A DNA stretch of 54,122 bases from Deltaproteobacteria bacterium (lineage in GTDB: Bacteria > Myxococcota_A > Polyangia > JAAYKL01). The DNA is taken from contig JAKQNG010000133.1 of assembly GCA_029565915.1 (NCBI GenBank), positions 1 to 54,122 of the forward strand, read 5' to 3'. The notes below the pieces were generated by a model that was not told where the DNA came from, did no database searches, and saw only the letters and a program-made list of their open reading frames with translations. Position numbers and translations under genes: made by a program. Position 1 is the stretch's first letter. Each line of letters starts with the position of its first letter. Below are positions 1 through 8,052 of the stretch, piece after piece.

Positions 1-696
1 CCTGTCGACGCCCTGCCGGCGCAGCGATGCGCCCACATCGATGAGCAACGGCCCCATCCGTTGTACCTCCGACGGGCGGGAGCCGGGCAGCAGTGCGGCG
101 ACAGGGACATCCGCGGTGAGATGCAGCGCCCGGCGGGCCTCGGCCCCTTGCCCCGGTTCGTCCTCCACCAGTGGATGGCCGACAAACTGCACCGGCACTC
201 CCGTCGGTAAAAAGATTTCTTCTTCAAACGGCAGCACCAGTGCCAGCGCGTCCATCCGGTCCGCCAGCGTCCGCAGCCGGGTTCTGCGCCAGGCCCAGAC
301 CTTGGGGGCCACATACTGCAGCACCGGGATGCCCTCCTGTCGAAAGGCCCGACCGAGCCGCAGGTTGACTTCCGGGCAGTCCACCAGCAGAGCGGCGCAG
401 GGTGGTTCCCGGCGACAGGCCAGACGCAGGGATGCATAGGCATTCATCCAGGCGGGGAGGGATCGCAGACTGTCCCCGATGCCGAGGGCACAGAAGCTGC
501 GCACGTGAGCGCAAAGGGTTACTCCGGCAGCTTCCATGGCGTCTCCGCCGATGCCGATGAACGATGCGGCGGGCAGCTCCGCAGCAATGGCCGCAACGGC
601 CCGGGCGGCAATTCGATCGCCGGATGGTTCGCCAGCGACGACGACAATGCGGTGTTCCCTGTGCACGGCCGTATCATAGTCCGCGGACAAATCCAT
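1..696 (-). CDS. lpxB: Lipid-A-disaccharide synthase LpxB, 3' end cut by window edge
   Basis: LpxB condenses UDP-2,3-diacylglucosamine with lipid X to make the tetraacyl disaccharide of lipid A at the inner membrane. The frame is open from the ATG at 696 down to position 1, giving the first 232 codons. Visible LpxB signatures are the N-terminal VVAGEPSGD, the IGIGG motif, VDCPEVN, then APKVWAWR, LPFEEEIF and VGHPLVE in the expected order, followed by LLPGSR. The frame stays open upstream of 696, but the chosen ATG gives a normal N-terminus just before the GEPSGD loop. It diverges from the DUF721 gene with 35 bp between the starts. The C-terminal third, including part of the nucleotide-binding domain, lies outside the window. 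Family call is firm; the exact start is less so. Confidence 0.93.
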   Translation of the reverse strand, partial: MDLSADYDTAVHREHRIVVVAGEPSGDRIAARAVAAIAAELPAASFIGIGGDAMEAAGVTLCAHVRSFCALGIGDSLRSLPAWMNAYASLRLACRREPPCAALLVDCPEVNLRLGRAFRQEGIPVLQYVAPKVWAWRRTRLRTLADRMDALALVLPFEEEIFLPTGVPVQFVGHPLVEDEPGQGAEARRALHLTADVPVAALLPGSRPSEVQRMGPLLIDVGASLRRQGVDR

Positions 697-731
697 TGCC
701 AGTGCCGGCGGCGCCCGGTAGAAGAAATCCC

Positions 732-1220
732 ATGGTCGCCCACCGAACCAAGCGACGGGGAGGCACTGTCCCCGCATCTGCCGGCGCCACCGCCTGCCTG
801 CGCGAACTGGCGGGCGAATGCCGCACTCTTCATCCCGAAATCTGGGCCAGGTGGCACGATATCGCCGGCGCGCACATGTATGCCCGGACCTTTCCGCGGC
901 ATTTCCGGGACGGCCTGCTGACCATCGGCGTCAGCAGCTCCGCGTGGATGCAGGAAATCTCGCTGTTGAAGGACCGTCTGCTGGAGCGCATCGCCGACGC
1001 CATCGGTCCGGACATCGTCAGGGATCTGCGTCTGGTCGTGGATACCACTGCCGGCAGTCCCCGGCATCCCGCGGCACAGTCGGTGGCGCCATCGCCGCCA
1101 AATCCGGACACGTCGCGTCTCGCCGCCGAACTGCGGGACGCCGCCAATCGGATTGACGACGAAGATCTGGCGGAAGCGGTGAAGCGGGCGGCAGTGCTGT
1201 TTCAGGAAAAGAAGCGCTGA
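732..1220 (+). CDS. DUF721 (DciA-like) family protein
   Basis: This 162-residue protein has a DUF721-type core at about residues 18-95, with the typical LHPEIWARWHDIAG segment followed by a pattern ending in SSAWMQEISLLKDRLLERI. DUF721 includes DciA, which helps load the replicative helicase in many bacteria, but DUF721 proteins outside that setting have no proven role. The C-terminal part has a Pro/Ser-rich linker and a short charged helix ending in EKKR. The longest open frame starts at 564, but those extra residues overlap the divergent lpxB coding region and are Arg/Pro-rich like antisense sequence, so ATG 732, preceded by GAAGAAA, is preferred. Its stop codon directly abuts the stop codon of the convergent FrzS/AglZ-like gene. 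Confidence 0.8.
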   Translation: MVAHRTKRRGGTVPASAGATACLRELAGECRTLHPEIWARWHDIAGAHMYARTFPRHFRDGLLTIGVSSSAWMQEISLLKDRLLERIADAIGPDIVRDLRLVVDTTAGSPRHPAAQSVAPSPPNPDTSRLAAELRDAANRIDDEDLAEAVKRAAVLFQEKKR

Positions 1221-3065
1221 CTATTCTTCGACAAACTCGTCGTCGCCCATATCGATCTGTTCGAGGAGGCTGGCGGCCAGGGCAATGGCCTTCTGTGCCT
1301 TCTGCACGATTTCCCCGTTGGCGGCGATGACCTCGTTGGCGTTTTCCAGTTCGCCAGCCAGGCTCGCCACCCGCGCCGTCGCCTTTTCCGATTCCGCCGA
1401 AACCGCGGCCAGACTCGATGAAGCGGTCTCCAGCTCCGTGCGAGTGGTGGAGAGTTCCTCCTGCGTCCGGGCCAGTTCCTCCCGTGCGCTGTTCAGACTG
1501 GACTTCACGTCGTTCAGCTCGGACGCCATCTTCTCCCGGATTTCTTCGTTGTCGTAGAGCTTTGACTTGTATTCACTCAGTTCCCGGGCATGGGCGTCCG
1601 CCGCCCGGGACAGATTTTTCTCCCCTTCTTCCCGCAGCGCCTCGATGGCCCGGTCACGGGCATCCGACAGCTCGGTCCGCAGGGTTTCCAGTTCTTCCCC
1701 GTGCCGCATCCGCTGTTCCGTCAGCTCCAGCTCCAGCTTCTGCTTCGCCTCTTCCTGCAGTTCGGCGGTGCGGACGTCGAGGGCCGCACCGTGTTCGGTC
1801 TCCAGCTCGGACCGCAGGGCCGACAGGGCCTCCTGCTTTTCCACTTCCTTCCGGGCGCGCAGCTCGTCGCGGGACTCTTCCGCCGCGGCCTTTTCGTCCT
1901 CCACCGCCTTTTCCAGTTTCGCTACCTTGTCCTTCAGCGAATCGACACGGCCCTGCAGGTCTTCCGACTTCTTCGTCAGCACGCCGCGATCCGTTTCCAG
2001 GTTGGCGACGGTTTCCTGCAGGTCGGCGATCTGGCGCTCGAACTGGATGCTGCGGTTTTCCGCTTCAGCGCCGGAGCGCTCCAGGGCGGTGATCCGCTCT
2101 TTCTTTTCGAGCAGCAGCTTGTCCTTGCTGTTCACCGCGTCCTTGAGATCCAGCAGCTCCCGGTCCTTCCGGTTCAGCAGTTCCCGCAGCTCCAGTGTCT
2201 CGCGCGTGCCGCCGCCGTCCTTCTTTCCCGACGCCTTTGCCGTGGCCAGCTCGGTCTCCAGCAGTGTCAGCTTCTTTTCCAGTTCCTGCTTTGCACTGCG
2301 CAGGGACTGCAGTTCCGCGTCGTCCACTGCCGACGGCGCCGGTGCGGGAGCGGGCGCCGGTGCCGGTTTCTCTGCCGGTTCCGCCGGCGGAGCAATTTCC
2401 CGGGTGGGCCGTTCGTCCTCTTCTTCCTCGCCACCGATGACAAGATCATCACTGTCGTCGTCCGCCACCACAATCTCGTCCGTGTCCACATCCGCCGTTG
2501 CACCTGACGCCACGTCCAGACCATCGCTGTCTTCGCTGTCCTCAATGACGAGTTCGTCCACCTCGGACACTTCGTTATCAATGATGAGGTCATCGTCGTC
2601 GGCCACCGCGATGTCGTCGCCGTCATCGCTGCTGCTGATCAGCATGTCGTCCATATCGTCCAGATCGATTTCATCGGTGGAATCGTCGCTGCTGCCGATC
2701 AGTGCGTTGATTTCCGCAACGATCTTCGCGGCTTCGAAGGGCTTCAGCAGGTAGGTGTCCGCGCGATCCTTGAGTTTCTTGTGCTTTTCGAAGGTGTCCT
2801 CCGTCACTTCGCCGGACACCAGGATGAGGGGGATTTTTGCCGTGTCCCCGCCCTTTCGCAGCTTGCGGCAGACGGAAAAACCGCTGGTCTTGGGAAGCTC
2901 CACGCTCAGGTAGATCAGCGCCGGCGATGCATTGGCGGCGAGGTCGAGCCCTTCCGACGCATCCGACACAATCCGGACGTCGAAGCCCTTCGGGGCAAAG
3001 GCATTGACCAGCATTTTGGCATAGCTCTCATCCGGTTCAAAAACGAGCATCATCTTTCCAGCCAT
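1221..3065 (-). CDS. FrzS/AglZ-like pseudo-receiver plus coiled-coil protein
   Basis: The 614-residue protein starts with a response-regulator receiver fold (about 1-122), but the usual phospho-acceptor Asp is Ser-54 in IYLSVELPKTSG. The receiver is therefore probably not phosphorylated. The GFSVCRKLRKGG and HKKLKDRADTYLLKPF segments resemble FrzS of Myxococcus xanthus as I remember it. Residues about 125-245 are very acidic, followed by an Ala/Pro-rich hinge. About 265-600 is one long heptad-rich coiled coil (Glu, Lys, Leu, Ala). FrzS and AglZ are polar motility and polarity proteins built this way. The ATG at 3065 follows GAAGGAGAACACG, so eight extra upstream codons were dropped. There is no operon partner: the gene abuts DUF721 tail to tail, with 140 bp upstream. 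A role in polarity or motility is inferred from architecture only. Confidence 0.75.
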   Translation of the reverse strand: MAGKMMLVFEPDESYAKMLVNAFAPKGFDVRIVSDASEGLDLAANASPALIYLSVELPKTSGFSVCRKLRKGGDTAKIPLILVSGEVTEDTFEKHKKLKDRADTYLLKPFEAAKIVAEINALIGSSDDSTDEIDLDDMDDMLISSSDDGDDIAVADDDDLIIDNEVSEVDELVIEDSEDSDGLDVASGATADVDTDEIVVADDDSDDLVIGGEEEEDERPTREIAPPAEPAEKPAPAPAPAPAPSAVDDAELQSLRSAKQELEKKLTLLETELATAKASGKKDGGGTRETLELRELLNRKDRELLDLKDAVNSKDKLLLEKKERITALERSGAEAENRSIQFERQIADLQETVANLETDRGVLTKKSEDLQGRVDSLKDKVAKLEKAVEDEKAAAEESRDELRARKEVEKQEALSALRSELETEHGAALDVRTAELQEEAKQKLELELTEQRMRHGEELETLRTELSDARDRAIEALREEGEKNLSRAADAHARELSEYKSKLYDNEEIREKMASELNDVKSSLNSAREELARTQEELSTTRTELETASSSLAAVSAESEKATARVASLAGELENANEVIAANGEIVQKAQKAIALAASLLEQIDMGDDEFVEE

Positions 3066-3205
3066 CGTGTTCTCCTTCGCATGACGCAATTTCCGCGATC
3101 CGGCGGCCCACGCGGCGCCGTTCGTGCGTGGCCATGTTACCCCATGCGGTTGGAAAAGTCACATCGCAAGCGCTGAAAATCATTCAATTTGGGGATTGCG
3201 GCCAA

Positions 3206-3958
3206 CTAGAAATACACGCAGGCGAGGGCATCGAACCCCACCAGGAATCCCATCGCGCCTTCATAGGTTCCCGGGAAGGCAAACGCCCCCGCCCAGGTCA
3301 GCACGCCGAAGGACACCCACTTGACGGGCCGGATGGTCAGATCCAGTCCGAAATCCACCGTCACCGCGTCGTGCTGCTCGACAGCGCGGCCCACCACCAG
3401 CGGCGTATCCCCGGCCACCATGGCGCCGATTCGGGTCTGCAGGTGCAGCAGTAGCCGGCGGATGGGAATGCCGTACTTGACGCTGGCGAGGATGCGGAAC
3501 AGGGGAATGCGGGATGCGTCGTAGAAAGTCCGGCCCCCGGCCCGCAGGAGCTCGGGCATGTAGCGATATCGTTTGGAGTAGCCGCTGAAGGCGGCGTTGA
3601 TCCACGAAAAACCGATGCCCAGCCGCAACCCGGAGATCTTGATGCCCGACGTGATGGCCATTTCCATGCCGCGGCCCTGATAGGAAATCATCCGGCCGAC
3701 GGGGGCCACCACCCCGGAAGGGTCCACGTTCTCCCAGTCGTCCGCCACCTCTCCGCCGGCCAGCGCCGTCACAAAACTGCCCTCGATTTCCACCGCCCGC
3801 AGGTACACCATCGCCATGCCCATGGAGGGCTCGATGAAGAATGCGGCCGTCCGGTCGGGACGGGCCTTTGCCCGGGCGTCCGATCCCGCGGCAAACAGGG
3901 CCATCGCCACCAGGATGGACGGCAGGGCTGTGCACAATGGCGGGATGCGATGGTTCAT
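3206..3958 (-). CDS. Predicted secreted envelope protein coupled to exbD
   Basis: A 250-residue protein with an N-terminal signal peptide (hydrophobic stretch about 10-24, cleavage near SDARA). The rest alternates short amphipathic strands rich in Gly, Tyr and aromatic residues and ends in Phe after VYF, which fits an outer-membrane beta-barrel. No named family is recognised. Its ATG overlaps the exbD stop codon (ATGA), so it is probably translated from the exbB-exbD messenger. That coupling suggests the barrel or its ligand is what the proton-driven motor serves, but this is inference. No TonB gene is visible nearby. Confidence 0.7.
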   Translation of the reverse strand: MNHRIPPLCTALPSILVAMALFAAGSDARAKARPDRTAAFFIEPSMGMAMVYLRAVEIEGSFVTALAGGEVADDWENVDPSGVVAPVGRMISYQGRGMEMAITSGIKISGLRLGIGFSWINAAFSGYSKRYRYMPELLRAGGRTFYDASRIPLFRILASVKYGIPIRRLLLHLQTRIGAMVAGDTPLVVGRAVEQHDAVTVDFGLDLTIRPVKWVSFGVLTWAGAFAFPGTYEGAMGFLVGFDALACVYF

Positions 3959-4380
3959 TTTTCTCCGGACGCGGACGCATTCACCGCAATGGCCAGCCGG
4001 CCGAACCCCAGCCGCTTGGCGAGATCCATGACTTCGACCACCTTGCCGTGCCGGGCGCCCTTGTCGGCCTTGACCACCACCACGGTTTCTGCGCCGCCTT
4101 TCTTGAACCGCTCTGTCAGAATGGATTCGAGCTGCGCCATGGTGACCTCACGGGTGTCGTGCTTGATGGTGCCGTCCTTCCGGATGGCGATGACCACGTC
4201 CTTTTCCTTGGGAAAGATTTCCTGGGAGGAGGCCTTCGGAAGATCGATGTCGATGTTGGGATTCTTCACGTACGTGGCCGTGAGCAGAAAAAACAGCAGC
4301 AGGAGAAACACCACGTCAATGAGGGGGGTGATTTCCAGCACCGCAATGGCCCGGCTCTTCCGGTTGGTCGTGAACTTCAT
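3955..4380 (-). CDS. exbD: ExbD/TolR family biopolymer transport protein
   Basis: The 141-residue product has the ExbD/TolR layout: a short cytoplasmic N-terminus, one transmembrane helix at about 16-38, then a periplasmic domain. The segment EITPLIDVVFLLLLFFLL holds the conserved membrane Asp that carries protons in this family. The periplasmic part runs through VVIAIRKDGTI and VVVVKADKGARHGKVVEVMD, as expected. The ATG at 4380 overlaps the stop of the upstream exbB gene by four bases, and the gene's own stop overlaps the next start. A longer open frame upstream is antisense-like and was ignored. Whether it is closer to ExbD, TolR or a Myxococcota-specific paralogue cannot be settled by eye. 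Confidence 0.9.
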   Translation of the reverse strand: MKFTTNRKSRAIAVLEITPLIDVVFLLLLFFLLTATYVKNPNIDIDLPKASSQEIFPKEKDVVIAIRKDGTIKHDTREVTMAQLESILTERFKKGGAETVVVVKADKGARHGKVVEVMDLAKRLGFGRLAIAVNASASGEK

Positions 4381-5018
4381 TCCGTCTTCTCTGCGCAGGA
4401 CTTCGGCACGAGGGCCGACAACAGAAACAGCGAACCCTCTTCGAGTTCGTTGGCCCGGTCGTCGCTGCGGCCCTGCAGGTAGCGATAGCCGAGGAACGCG
4501 GGAATCGCCACGCTCAAGCCGGCGGCGGTGGTGATCAGCGCCTGCCAGATGCCGCTCGCGAGCTGGGCCGGATCCACGGCGCCCGACGATGACGTGGTTA
4601 CCACCTGCTGAAACACGGTGATCATTCCGGTGACGGTGCCGAGGAGGCCCAGCAGAGGTTCGATGCTCGCCGTCGTCCCCAGCGCTTCGATGAACCGGTT
4701 CATGCGGGCCACTTCCTGGCGCCCGGTTTCTTCGAAATGTTCCTTGATTTCTCCCCGGGCGCAATGCCGTGCGTCGATGCCGGAGAGAAGAACGCGCCCC
4801 ATGGGGCTGTTGCTGGCGAGGCACAGATCCCGCGCCTTCGAGAATTCCTTTTTCTCCACCACCTCCAGCACTTTTTTCACCAGCCCCGGCGGGACGACTT
4901 TTGTCCGTTGCAGGGCCCATATCCGCTCGATGAAGATGGCCAGGGCCGCCACCGAACCGATGGCGATGGGAATCATGAGAGGTCCGCCGATTTTCAGAAA
5001 TTCAAATGCTTCTTTCAT
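4377..5018 (-). CDS. exbB: MotA/TolQ/ExbB proton channel family protein
   Basis: ExbB/TolQ proteins form the inner-membrane channel that, with ExbD/TolR, uses proton motive force to drive envelope processes. The 213-residue product has an N-terminal TM helix (about 10-32), a cytoplasmic loop, and two further helices; the family signature appears in ASIEPLLGLLGTVTGMI and WQALITTAAGLSVAIPAF. ATG 5018 is chosen over GTG 5024 because GGAGTGGAG sits directly upstream of it. It is the first gene of a three-gene operon with exbD and a secreted envelope protein, linked by ATGA overlaps. The divergent LpxL-type gene begins 115 bp away. Confidence 0.9.
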   Translation of the reverse strand: MKEAFEFLKIGGPLMIPIAIGSVAALAIFIERIWALQRTKVVPPGLVKKVLEVVEKKEFSKARDLCLASNSPMGRVLLSGIDARHCARGEIKEHFEETGRQEVARMNRFIEALGTTASIEPLLGLLGTVTGMITVFQQVVTTSSSGAVDPAQLASGIWQALITTAAGLSVAIPAFLGYRYLQGRSDDRANELEEGSLFLLSALVPKSCAEKTE

Positions 5019-5133
5019 CTCCACTCCGGGTTCCGCTACACTGCGTCGGATTCACGCGGATCGTCGCACGGAAAAGGGCAACGGCAAAGGGGGAATCCGC
5101 GTTTTCATCCGGGTGTTCAGTGCGCAGGGCAAT

Positions 5134-6036
5134 ATGCTTCGAACAGTGAAAAATGCCATCATCTACGGGTCCGTCCGGCTGGCGCTGCCCCTCCTCGGCG
5201 CGGTGCCGTTGGTCGCCCTTCGACGCATCGCGCGGCTGCTGGGTGCGTTCATCTACCTCGTGGCCCGCCGGGAGCGCCGCTGCGCCGCACGCCAACTGCG
5301 GGAATGCTTTGTCCGCATCACCCCGAACCGCGTCGACGCCATCTGCCGCGGCCTGTGCAACCACCTGGCCATGAACGCCATCGAGCTGTGCCGCATCCTG
5401 CGCAGTGCGAACAGCGGAACCCCGGTCCATATTCCCGAAGCCTCCCGCCGTGCCCTCGAAACGGCTCGGTCGTGCGGCCGCGGCGTTCTCTTCATCACGG
5501 GACACATCGGCAGCTGGGAGCGGATGGCCATCGCCCTCGCCGGGACATATCCGGTCTTCACCGTGGCAAAGGAAAGCTACGATCCGCGGTTCACGTCGCT
5601 CATCGACAGGCACCGGCGTCGCCTTCGCGTCAACGCCATCTTCCGGGGCCGGCCCGGCGCAACGGCAGCCATGGTGAGAGCGCTCAGGAACAACGGGATT
5701 CTGGGCTTTCTCATCGACCAGGATACGGATGTACCGGGCGTCTTCTCGCCGTTCTTCAGCCGTCCGGCGTTCACCCCGTCGGGACCGGCCGCCTTTGCTG
5801 TCCGCACGGGGATTCCCGCGGTGGTGGGAACCCTGCGCCGCACTCCCGCGGGCCATCACGTCCTGGAGATGGAAATCGTCGACCCGGCGCCGGACGTTCA
5901 GACCCTGACAGATCGTTTCAACCGGATTCTCGAACAGCGCATCCGCGTTGCACCCTCCCAGTGGGTGTGGTTTCACCGGCGCTGGAAGACCCGATCGGAT
6001 CGCGCTACGACTGGCGGGCGAACATCTCACAGATAA
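5134..6036 (+). CDS. LpxL/HtrB-family lipid A acyltransferase
   Basis: A 300-residue member of the bacterial lipid A biosynthesis acyltransferase family, which adds secondary acyl chains to Kdo-lipid A at the cytoplasmic face of the inner membrane. An N-terminal hydrophobic segment (about 8-35) is the membrane anchor. The catalytic HX4E motif is seen as GHIGSWE, followed by a FLIDQDTDVPGVFSPFF region typical of the family and a C-terminal PSQWVWFHRRWKTR, matching the usual Q-W-x-W-x-H-R-R-W ending. The open frame extends 172 codons upstream across exbB, but homology starts at ATG 5134. The last 32 bp overlap the convergent response-regulator gene. Acyl length and acceptor position cannot be read from sequence. 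Confidence 0.87.
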   Translation: MLRTVKNAIIYGSVRLALPLLGAVPLVALRRIARLLGAFIYLVARRERRCAARQLRECFVRITPNRVDAICRGLCNHLAMNAIELCRILRSANSGTPVHIPEASRRALETARSCGRGVLFITGHIGSWERMAIALAGTYPVFTVAKESYDPRFTSLIDRHRRRLRVNAIFRGRPGATAAMVRALRNNGILGFLIDQDTDVPGVFSPFFSRPAFTPSGPAAFAVRTGIPAVVGTLRRTPAGHHVLEMEIVDPAPDVQTLTDRFNRILEQRIRVAPSQWVWFHRRWKTRSDRATTGGRTSHR

Positions 6037-6652
6037 CGAGGAGGCGCGCGAGCTGCTGGATGTTGTCCACATCCAGTTTGCGGTAGATACGCGAGAACGT
6101 CTTGCGCAGCTGCACGGTGGAGCGGTCGAATCGCTCCGCCAGGGTGTCCATGCAGGGAAAATCCACGGCGAATTCTTCGATGGATGCGATTTCGGTGGCG
6201 GTGAGGCCGAAGCTGCGCAGATATCCGAGGTCCGAGATCGGACGCTTCAGTGTTTCGACACCCCGGGCGCCTCTGTCCCCTTTCAGGAGGCGCAGCAGTT
6301 CGATGCCGAATTCGACCCGTGCATCCTTGATCAGGAAATCGTTCGCCCCCGCCTTGGCCGCCCGGAAGAGTTGCTCTGTCGAGCCGTCCGAGGAAATGAC
6401 CACCGCCAGTCCCGCAAATCCGTTTTTGCGCGCTTCCCGCAGAAACACGAGTCCGTCGCGGTTGCTCGTTTCGAGGCGGATGTCCACCAGCAGCACGTGG
6501 GGTTTCCAGGAAGAGAGGGACTTCGCCGCCGCATCCGCCGTGTCGATCTGCGTGAGGTGCCTGAATCCGGCCTTCTTCAGGCGGTTGGAGAGGGCCTCCA
6601 TGAATCGGATGTTGTCGTCGAGAATGAGAATGCGTTCATTGCGGTTGCCCAT
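6005..6652 (-). CDS. NarL/LuxR-type response regulator
   Basis: The 215-residue protein has an N-terminal receiver (about 6-125) with acidic residues in LILDDN, phospho-acceptor Asp-57 in HVLLVDIRL, and a conserved Lys in DFLIKD. The C-terminal part (about 150-210) matches a LuxR-type helix-turn-helix: LTATEIASIEEFA, then LAERFDRSTVQLRKTFSRIYRKLDVD. The longer frame begins at 6739, but ATG 6652 follows GAGGCAGATTTC and starts just before the receiver. It is divergent from the island of small protein, isoprenyl-synthase-like protein and histidine kinase, with a shared 214-bp intergenic region, and is the obvious partner for that orphan kinase. Its 3' end overlaps the LpxL-type gene by 32 bp. 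Confidence 0.88.
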   Translation of the reverse strand: MGNRNERILILDDNIRFMEALSNRLKKAGFRHLTQIDTADAAAKSLSSWKPHVLLVDIRLETSNRDGLVFLREARKNGFAGLAVVISSDGSTEQLFRAAKAGANDFLIKDARVEFGIELLRLLKGDRGARGVETLKRPISDLGYLRSFGLTATEIASIEEFAVDFPCMDTLAERFDRSTVQLRKTFSRIYRKLDVDNIQQLARLLVICEMFARQS

Positions 6653-6767
6653 GAAATCTGCCTCGCGCGCTGGTCTTCGATGTTCGAAAAAATTCTTCCC
6701 GGTTCTGTTTACGGCGTCAAGCGTTTCAATTTCATGCACTGTTGCAATCCGCTGATACTGTACGGAA

Positions 6768-6780
6768 TTGTCACTATTGT
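6768..6780 (+). repeat. 13-bp motif, copy 1 (TTGTCACTATTGT)
   Basis: The sequence TTGTCACTATTGT lies in the intergenic region between the LuxR-type regulator and the first small gene, about 87 bp before the ATG at 6867. The identical 13-mer occurs at 9289-9301 before the second small gene of the same island. It could be a regulator-binding site or promoter element; no clear -10/-35 pair could be fitted around it. Confidence 0.4.
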
Positions 6781-6866
6781 TCCCCTAGTCAGGACGCGGG
6801 TTTCCGCCGATAATCGATCCATTGAACAGCGCTTCAAACAGGAGCGCAGAACAGAAAGGATCAGCG

Positions 6867-7205
6867 ATGACGCAGGCAGCCCAGAAACAGGTTCAGGACA
6901 TCATTCAGACCAGAGATGTGCCCATGACCGTACACACGGTCGACTGGCTCGACGCGCTCTATGAAGCGGGTGCCACCCGGGTGGATCCGGACGGCACGGT
7001 CCGGCTCGATCCGAAGGTGCGCGACGTGGTCCGTGCCATGCACGCCGTGCTCGCCGGTGCGAAGGTGGATATCCGCATCTGCGCGGAGGGCGGCCCGGTG
7101 TTTGAAAAGCTGGAGGACACCTTTACGGCTGCCCTGGAAGAATCACTGACCGCGGTCACGGCCCGGCGGGATGTTCCCGGCCGCACGGCGCCCTACGTTC
7201 CCTGA
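6867..7205 (+). CDS. Small hypothetical protein, first gene of the signalling island
   Basis: A 112-residue soluble protein of unknown family, with no signal peptide or TM segment. The N-terminus is Gln-rich and helical (MTQAAQKQVQDIIQ), the middle is mixed alpha/beta around VDWLDALYEAGA, and the C-terminus is basic and Pro-containing. ATG 6867 follows AGAAAGGATCAGCG, a good ribosome binding site; an in-frame ATG at 6822 adds 15 weaker residues. The next gene starts 1 bp after its stop, so the two are co-translated. The position invites comparison with pre-peptides of quorum-sensing loci, but it is long for that and its only Trp is internal. Confidence 0.7.
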   Translation: MTQAAQKQVQDIIQTRDVPMTVHTVDWLDALYEAGATRVDPDGTVRLDPKVRDVVRAMHAVLAGAKVDIRICAEGGPVFEKLEDTFTAALEESLTAVTARRDVPGRTAPYVP

Positions 7206-7206
7206 C

Positions 7207-8052
7207 ATGCTCACGGCCCGCAACAACCCCGCCGTCTCCCTGTCCACCAGGCGATGGGCCGTCGGGCTGGCCAGAGAAGGTCTTCTCCTCGACGAATCCT
7301 CGTGGCGCGTCATCGAACGCATCCTGCTGAAAACGGCAGCCGTCCATCCCGGCGGTCTGGTGCACGCGGCGGCCCGGATGCACGGCGCCCCGGAGGAGCA
7401 CGCCCTTATCGCGGCCAGCGCCTGCGAGATGTTCTACGGGGGCTGCTCGGCGGGGGACGACCTGCAGGACGGCGACACGGACGCCTATCTGGACGGAGTG
7501 CCCTTTTCCCTGCGGTTGAACGCCCAGGTGCACCTGCTGTCCCTGGTGGAGGCCCGCCTGCAGGACCTGCCGTGCGGCTCGGAGATGGACCGGCCGCGTC
7601 CCTTCTCCACCCTGGCCGCCATGCTGACGGGCCAGCGGATGGAAATTCTCCGCAATCCCTGGAACATCGATGTGTACGAGCGGGTGGCGCGCCTGAGCGC
7701 CGGCGAGCAGTTTTCGTTCTATCTGCACACGGCGGCCTGTGCGGCCGGTTGCTCGATCAATGCGCTGCGGGGCTTCGGCTATGCCCTCGGCACCCTGTTG
7801 CAGGTGATTGCGGACCTGGAATCGGGAGATGAGAGATTCATTGCATTCCCCCAGGCCCGGAGGGATAACCTGTTGCACAGGCTGATCGAGGAAGTGCAGT
7901 GGGCCGTGCGTCCACTGGGCGGTCTCCTCGACGAACAGGTGAAGGAGTTATTGTTGCGATGTCCACCCTCCGCCGTTTCTGGGATTCATGGAAGCAGTCC
8001 TTCGATGTCCGGGCCGCCATCGAAGAAAGTTCACCATTCACCACAATTGTGA
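7207..8052 (+). CDS. Isoprenyl diphosphate synthase-like protein with degenerate second Asp motif
   Basis: The 281-residue protein is almost entirely helical and follows the trans-isoprenyl diphosphate synthase plan. The first Asp-rich motif is intact as DDLQD at 84-88, inside GGCSAGDDLQDGDTD. A GQ pair at 142-143 and a GEQFSFYLHTAA helix follow in the right order. The region of the second Asp-rich motif, normally reached through GxxFQxxDD, reads GTLLQVIADLES (195-206), so DDxxD is lost. It may make a short or unusual prenyl product, prenylate a peptide as ComQ does, or be a sensor. No ribosome binding site precedes ATG 7207, one base after the previous stop, so coupling is likely. Its 3' end overlaps the kinase gene by 94 bp, so the last 30 or so residues are doubtful. 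Confidence 0.72.
   Translation: MLTARNNPAVSLSTRRWAVGLAREGLLLDESSWRVIERILLKTAAVHPGGLVHAAARMHGAPEEHALIAASACEMFYGGCSAGDDLQDGDTDAYLDGVPFSLRLNAQVHLLSLVEARLQDLPCGSEMDRPRPFSTLAAMLTGQRMEILRNPWNIDVYERVARLSAGEQFSFYLHTAACAAGCSINALRGFGYALGTLLQVIADLESGDERFIAFPQARRDNLLHRLIEEVQWAVRPLGGLLDEQVKELLLRCPPSAVSGIHGSSPSMSGPPSKKVHHSPQL

Noticed and set aside
564-731. An N-terminal extension of the DUF721 protein.
   Set aside because: It is antisense to the start of lpxB, Arg/Pro-rich, and has no family similarity.
1567-2754. A Ser-rich 395-codon plus-strand frame.
   Set aside because: Antisense to the coiled-coil gene; Ser/Arg richness comes from reversed Glu/Asp/Ala codons.
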